Below are positions 47,597 through 49,885 of a stretch of DNA of 49,885 bases, one piece after another. This DNA is from Rhizobium sp. Q54 (GTDB taxonomy: Bacteria > Pseudomonadota > Alphaproteobacteria > SHVZ01). The notes beneath the pieces were generated by a model. That model saw nothing but the letters and a program-made list of their open reading frames with translations, had not been told where the DNA came from and ran no database searches. Position numbers and translations under genes: made by a program. Every line of letters starts with the position of its first letter. The stretch's first letter is position 1. The stretch spans positions 1 through 49,885 of the forward strand of contig CAMBVS010000025.1 of NCBI GenBank assembly GCA_945871425.1, given 5' to 3'.

Positions 47597-48109
47597 ATGA
47601 CCGGAGTGCCGATCAACCACGGCAGCCCGTGGCGCCGTCTGACGGCCGCCTATCACCGCCTGCTGTCGCTCCTCCTGATGTTCTCGGTCGCCATCCTCGT
47701 CATTCCGGTCGCGCTTCAGATCTTCTCCCGCTTCACCCACCTGATCCCGCACTACATCTGGACCGAGGAGATGGCCCGGTTCCTGTTCATCTGGACGATC
47801 ATGATCGGCGCCATGATCGGCGTGCGCGAGCGCGGCCATTTCGAGGTCGACCTCTGGCCGCGCCTGGGTCCGAAGGCAGAAGCCGGCGTGAGGCTCCTGG
47901 TCGCCCTCGCCGTGCTCGCCTTCGCCATGGTGTTCGTCTGGTCCGGGATCGAGTTCACCCGTTTCGCCTGGAACCGCATCTCCGAGCTGGCCGAGCTGCC
48001 GCTTTGGCTGATCCACATCGCCTGGCCGATCACCGGCGTCACCAGCGCGCTGTTCCTCGCCGAGCAGATCTACGACAACCTCCGCGTCCTCTTCGGGAAA
48101 GCGGCATGA
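47597..48109 (+). CDS. dctQ: TRAP transporter small permease (DctQ family)
   Basis: 170 residues with four predicted membrane helices (LLSLLLMFSVAILVIPVALQ, MARFLFIWTIMIGAMIGV, LLVALAVLAFAMVFVWSGIE, LPLWLIHIAWPITGVTSALF). The family motif region IWTEEMARFLFIWTIMIGA and RERGHFEVDL is clear. It forms the membrane complex with DctM, which it overlaps as ATGA. Confidence 0.93.
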   Translation: MTGVPINHGSPWRRLTAAYHRLLSLLLMFSVAILVIPVALQIFSRFTHLIPHYIWTEEMARFLFIWTIMIGAMIGVRERGHFEVDLWPRLGPKAEAGVRLLVALAVLAFAMVFVWSGIEFTRFAWNRISELAELPLWLIHIAWPITGVTSALFLAEQIYDNLRVLFGKAA

Positions 48110-49425
48110 CCGGCGCGGTGCTGAGCCCGGGCGAGGCCGCGGCGATCCTGTTCGGGCTGTTCTTTCTTCTGCTGGCGCTGCGGGTGCCGGTCGCGTTCTC
48201 GCTCGGGCTCGCCTGCCTGCCGATCCTCTTCATCGAGCCCCGCCTCTCGGCGATGATGCTCGTCCAGGAGACCTTCAACGCCTACAACTCGTTCATCCTG
48301 CTGGCGGTTCCGTTCTTCCTGCTCACCGCCAACCTGATGAACGTCGGCGGCATCACCGACCGCCTAGTGCGGCTGTCGCGCGCCATGGTCGGGCACTTTC
48401 CAGGCGGGCTCGCGCAGATCAACGTCGTGCTGTCGATCTTCTTCGCCGGCATCTCCGGTTCGTCGACCGCCGACGCGGCCAGCCAGTCGAAGATCTTCAT
48501 CGAAGCGCAGCGCAAGGAAGGCTACGACGACAGCTTCTCGGTGGCGATCACCGCCGTCTCCGCCGTGCTCGCGGTCATCATCCCGCCTTCGATCCTGATG
48601 ATCGTCTGGGGCGGCGTGCTGACGGTGTCGATCGGGGCGTTGTTCCTCGCCGGTATCATTCCCGGGCTGCTGATCGGTTTCGTCCAGATGGCGACGGTCC
48701 ACGCCTACGCCAAGCATCGGGGATACCCGACCTACCCGCGCTCGACCTGGCGCGAGCTCGTCGTCGCCTTGAGCATCTCGATCCCCGCGCTGATGACGCC
48801 GATGATCATCATCGGCGGCAAGATCTTCGGCTGGTTCACCGCGACCGAGTCGGCTTGCATCGCCGTGCTCTACGCCGCCGTTCTCTCGCTCATCGTCTAT
48901 CGCGAGATGGACCTCAAGGGCCTCAAGGAGGCGCTGCTCGACACCGGCCGGCTGGCAGGCGTCGCGCTGTTCTGCGTCGGCACCGCCAGCGCCTTCGGCT
49001 GGCTCCTGGCCTACTACCAGATCCCGAAGGCGATCCTGGCCGGTGTCGGCGCGTGGGAGATGGGGTTGGTGGCCACCGGCTTCTTCATCGCCGCGGTCTT
49101 CCTGGTCGTCGGCTGCTTTCTCGATGCCATCCCGGCGATCATCATCGTCGGCAGCATCCTGCAGCCTCTGACCAAGGCGGTCGGCATGGACCCGGTCCAC
49201 TTCGCCATGATCGGCATCGTGTCCCTGGCCTTCGGCCTGGTCACGCCGCCCTACGGGCTCTGCCTCATGATCGCCTGCTCGATCGCCGGGATCCGCATGA
49301 TCGACGCGCTCAAGGACACGTTCATCATGCTGCTGCCGATGCTGGGTGTCCTTGCGCTCGTGATCCTCTGGCCGGCGGTCACGCTGTTCCTGCCGTCGCT
49401 GATCTCACCCGAGTTCCTCAGATAG
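48106..49425 (+). CDS. dctM: TRAP transporter large permease (DctM family)
   Basis: 439 residues, about 11-12 membrane helices. Diagnostic stretches are AILFGLFFLLLALRVPVAFS, PFFLLTANLMNVGGITDRLV, LSIFFAGISGSSTADAASQS, VIIPPSILMIVWGGVL and VTPPYGLCLMIACSIAGIRM. It is the Na+-coupled transport channel that accepts substrate from DctP. The stop overlaps the convergent Rnk-like gene by 21 bp. Confidence 0.96.
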   Translation: MTGAVLSPGEAAAILFGLFFLLLALRVPVAFSLGLACLPILFIEPRLSAMMLVQETFNAYNSFILLAVPFFLLTANLMNVGGITDRLVRLSRAMVGHFPGGLAQINVVLSIFFAGISGSSTADAASQSKIFIEAQRKEGYDDSFSVAITAVSAVLAVIIPPSILMIVWGGVLTVSIGALFLAGIIPGLLIGFVQMATVHAYAKHRGYPTYPRSTWRELVVALSISIPALMTPMIIIGGKIFGWFTATESACIAVLYAAVLSLIVYREMDLKGLKEALLDTGRLAGVALFCVGTASAFGWLLAYYQIPKAILAGVGAWEMGLVATGFFIAAVFLVVGCFLDAIPAIIIVGSILQPLTKAVGMDPVHFAMIGIVSLAFGLVTPPYGLCLMIACSIAGIRMIDALKDTFIMLLPMLGVLALVILWPAVTLFLPSLISPEFLR

Positions 49426-49830
49426 CGCGCCGTCGCCGGCGCGCTGGGTCACCTCCAGCACGGTGAGGGTCCGCTCCTCGTCCGCGCGCGTCCGCCACCG
49501 GATGGACTGGCCGGCCTTGAGGCCGATCAGCGCCGCGCCGACGGGGGTCAGCACCGAGAGACGGCCCTTTTCCATGTCGGCCTCCTCCGGATAGACCAGG
49601 GTCACGTCGTGGCGCTCGCCCTGGTCGTCGTCGAAGACCACGCGTGCGCCCATGATCACCACGTCGGCGGCAACCTCGCGCGTCGGCACCACCCGGGCAC
49701 GCTCCAGCTCCTGGCCGAGATAAGAGGCGACCTCGGGGAGCTTGTACTCGGCCGCGCTCGCCAGCTGATCCAGCCGGCTGAAATCGGCGGCGCCAAGGGT
49801 GATCTGGGGAAGGGTGGTGTCGGTGTTCAT
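49405..49830 (-). CDS. Rnk/GreA-C-terminal-like nucleoside diphosphate kinase regulator
   Basis: 141 residues from the ATG at 49830, which has GGAGG 5 bp upstream; an upstream codon at 49842 is less likely. A short N-terminal helical part (LPQITLGAADFSRLDQLASA) is followed by an FKBP-like GreA/GreB C-terminal domain (HDVTLVYPEEADMEKGRLSV, TPVGAALIGLKAGQSIRW). It lacks the full coiled coil of GreA, so it is Rnk-like and may bind RNA polymerase without cleavage-stimulating acidic residues. Convergent with dctM. The last 55 bp of the window are its upstream region. Confidence 0.9.
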   Translation of the reverse strand: MNTDTTLPQITLGAADFSRLDQLASAAEYKLPEVASYLGQELERARVVPTREVAADVVIMGARVVFDDDQGERHDVTLVYPEEADMEKGRLSVLTPVGAALIGLKAGQSIRWRTRADEERTLTVLEVTQRAGDGALSEELG

Positions 49831-49885
49831 CGTCGCCTCCAAACGGGATGCGCAAAACCGCTCTCCCGAGCGGTCATAGGTCAGG

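Noticed and set aside
47464..49425. Extended DctM start covering dctQ
   Set aside because: The extension is dctQ in a different frame, and the ATG at 48106 overlapping the dctQ stop fits family length.

Overview
The window is GC-rich chromosomal DNA, about 70% G+C by eye, of alphaproteobacterial type. The evidence is gene order: rnd - kdsD - lptC - lptA - lptB - rpoN, tsaD - gpsA - yciI - EVE, and hemC - hemD - mitofilin-like. An MaeB-type malic enzyme carries a phosphotransacetylase tail. Rhodospirillales or a close relative is likely, but the sequence alone does not fix the genus. No phage, CRISPR array or complete insertion sequence is visible.

Layout. 1-4.1 kb holds the 3' part of malic enzyme, a response regulator with an HPt-like partner, and ptsN. 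4.1-10.6 kb is an accessory block lying between ptsN and rpoN, neighbours that normally sit together with raiA/hpf. It holds a truncated membrane sensor, a class III cyclase with TPRs, and a minimal RiPP-like locus. That locus has a Cys-ended precursor with a nitrile-hydratase-type leader (7016-7339, minus), a divergent SagD-like YcaO protein (7500-8990) and an animal-type heme peroxidase (9013-10581). 10.6-17.1 kb is the LPS-transport/rpoN operon with an inserted FCD-type GntR regulator and a perfect palindromic operator, then an RNase D-like gene 8 bp behind tRNA-Leu(CAG). 17.2-24.6 kb carries a MarR/membrane-protein pair, a chain of phosphoesterase, TPR protein, glutathione peroxidase and sulfite-oxidase-like genes, an SsuABC/TauABC-like importer and a second cyclase.

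24.7-32.1 kb holds PaiB, the tsaD-gpsA-yciI-EVE-Rieske operon, and a block of small metabolic genes separating tsaD from hemC. 32.3-37.9 kb has hemC, a hemD fused in frame to a mitofilin-like membrane protein, a 274-bp MITE-like element, a heparinase II/III-family protein, a PilZ protein and a RibD/DHFR-like protein. 38.0-49.4 kb is a hydroxyacid module: LutABC, an Smr protein, an aldo/keto reductase, the nickel-pincer racemase set LarC-LarE-LarB-LarA and a DctPQM TRAP transporter. An Rnk/GreA-like gene closes the window.

How they work together. The Lut, Lar and TRAP genes form a plausible route: TRAP uptake of an alpha-hydroxyacid, interconversion of its stereoisomers by a nickel enzyme whose cofactor is built by LarB/C/E, and oxidation by LutABC. 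The YcaO locus is the best candidate for an undescribed system. It has a plausible peptide substrate and one ATP-dependent backbone-modifying enzyme. It has no visible cyclodehydratase partner, FMN dehydrogenase or exporter, but does have a heme peroxidase that could supply the oxidative step. All functional statements rest on motifs and gene order read by eye.
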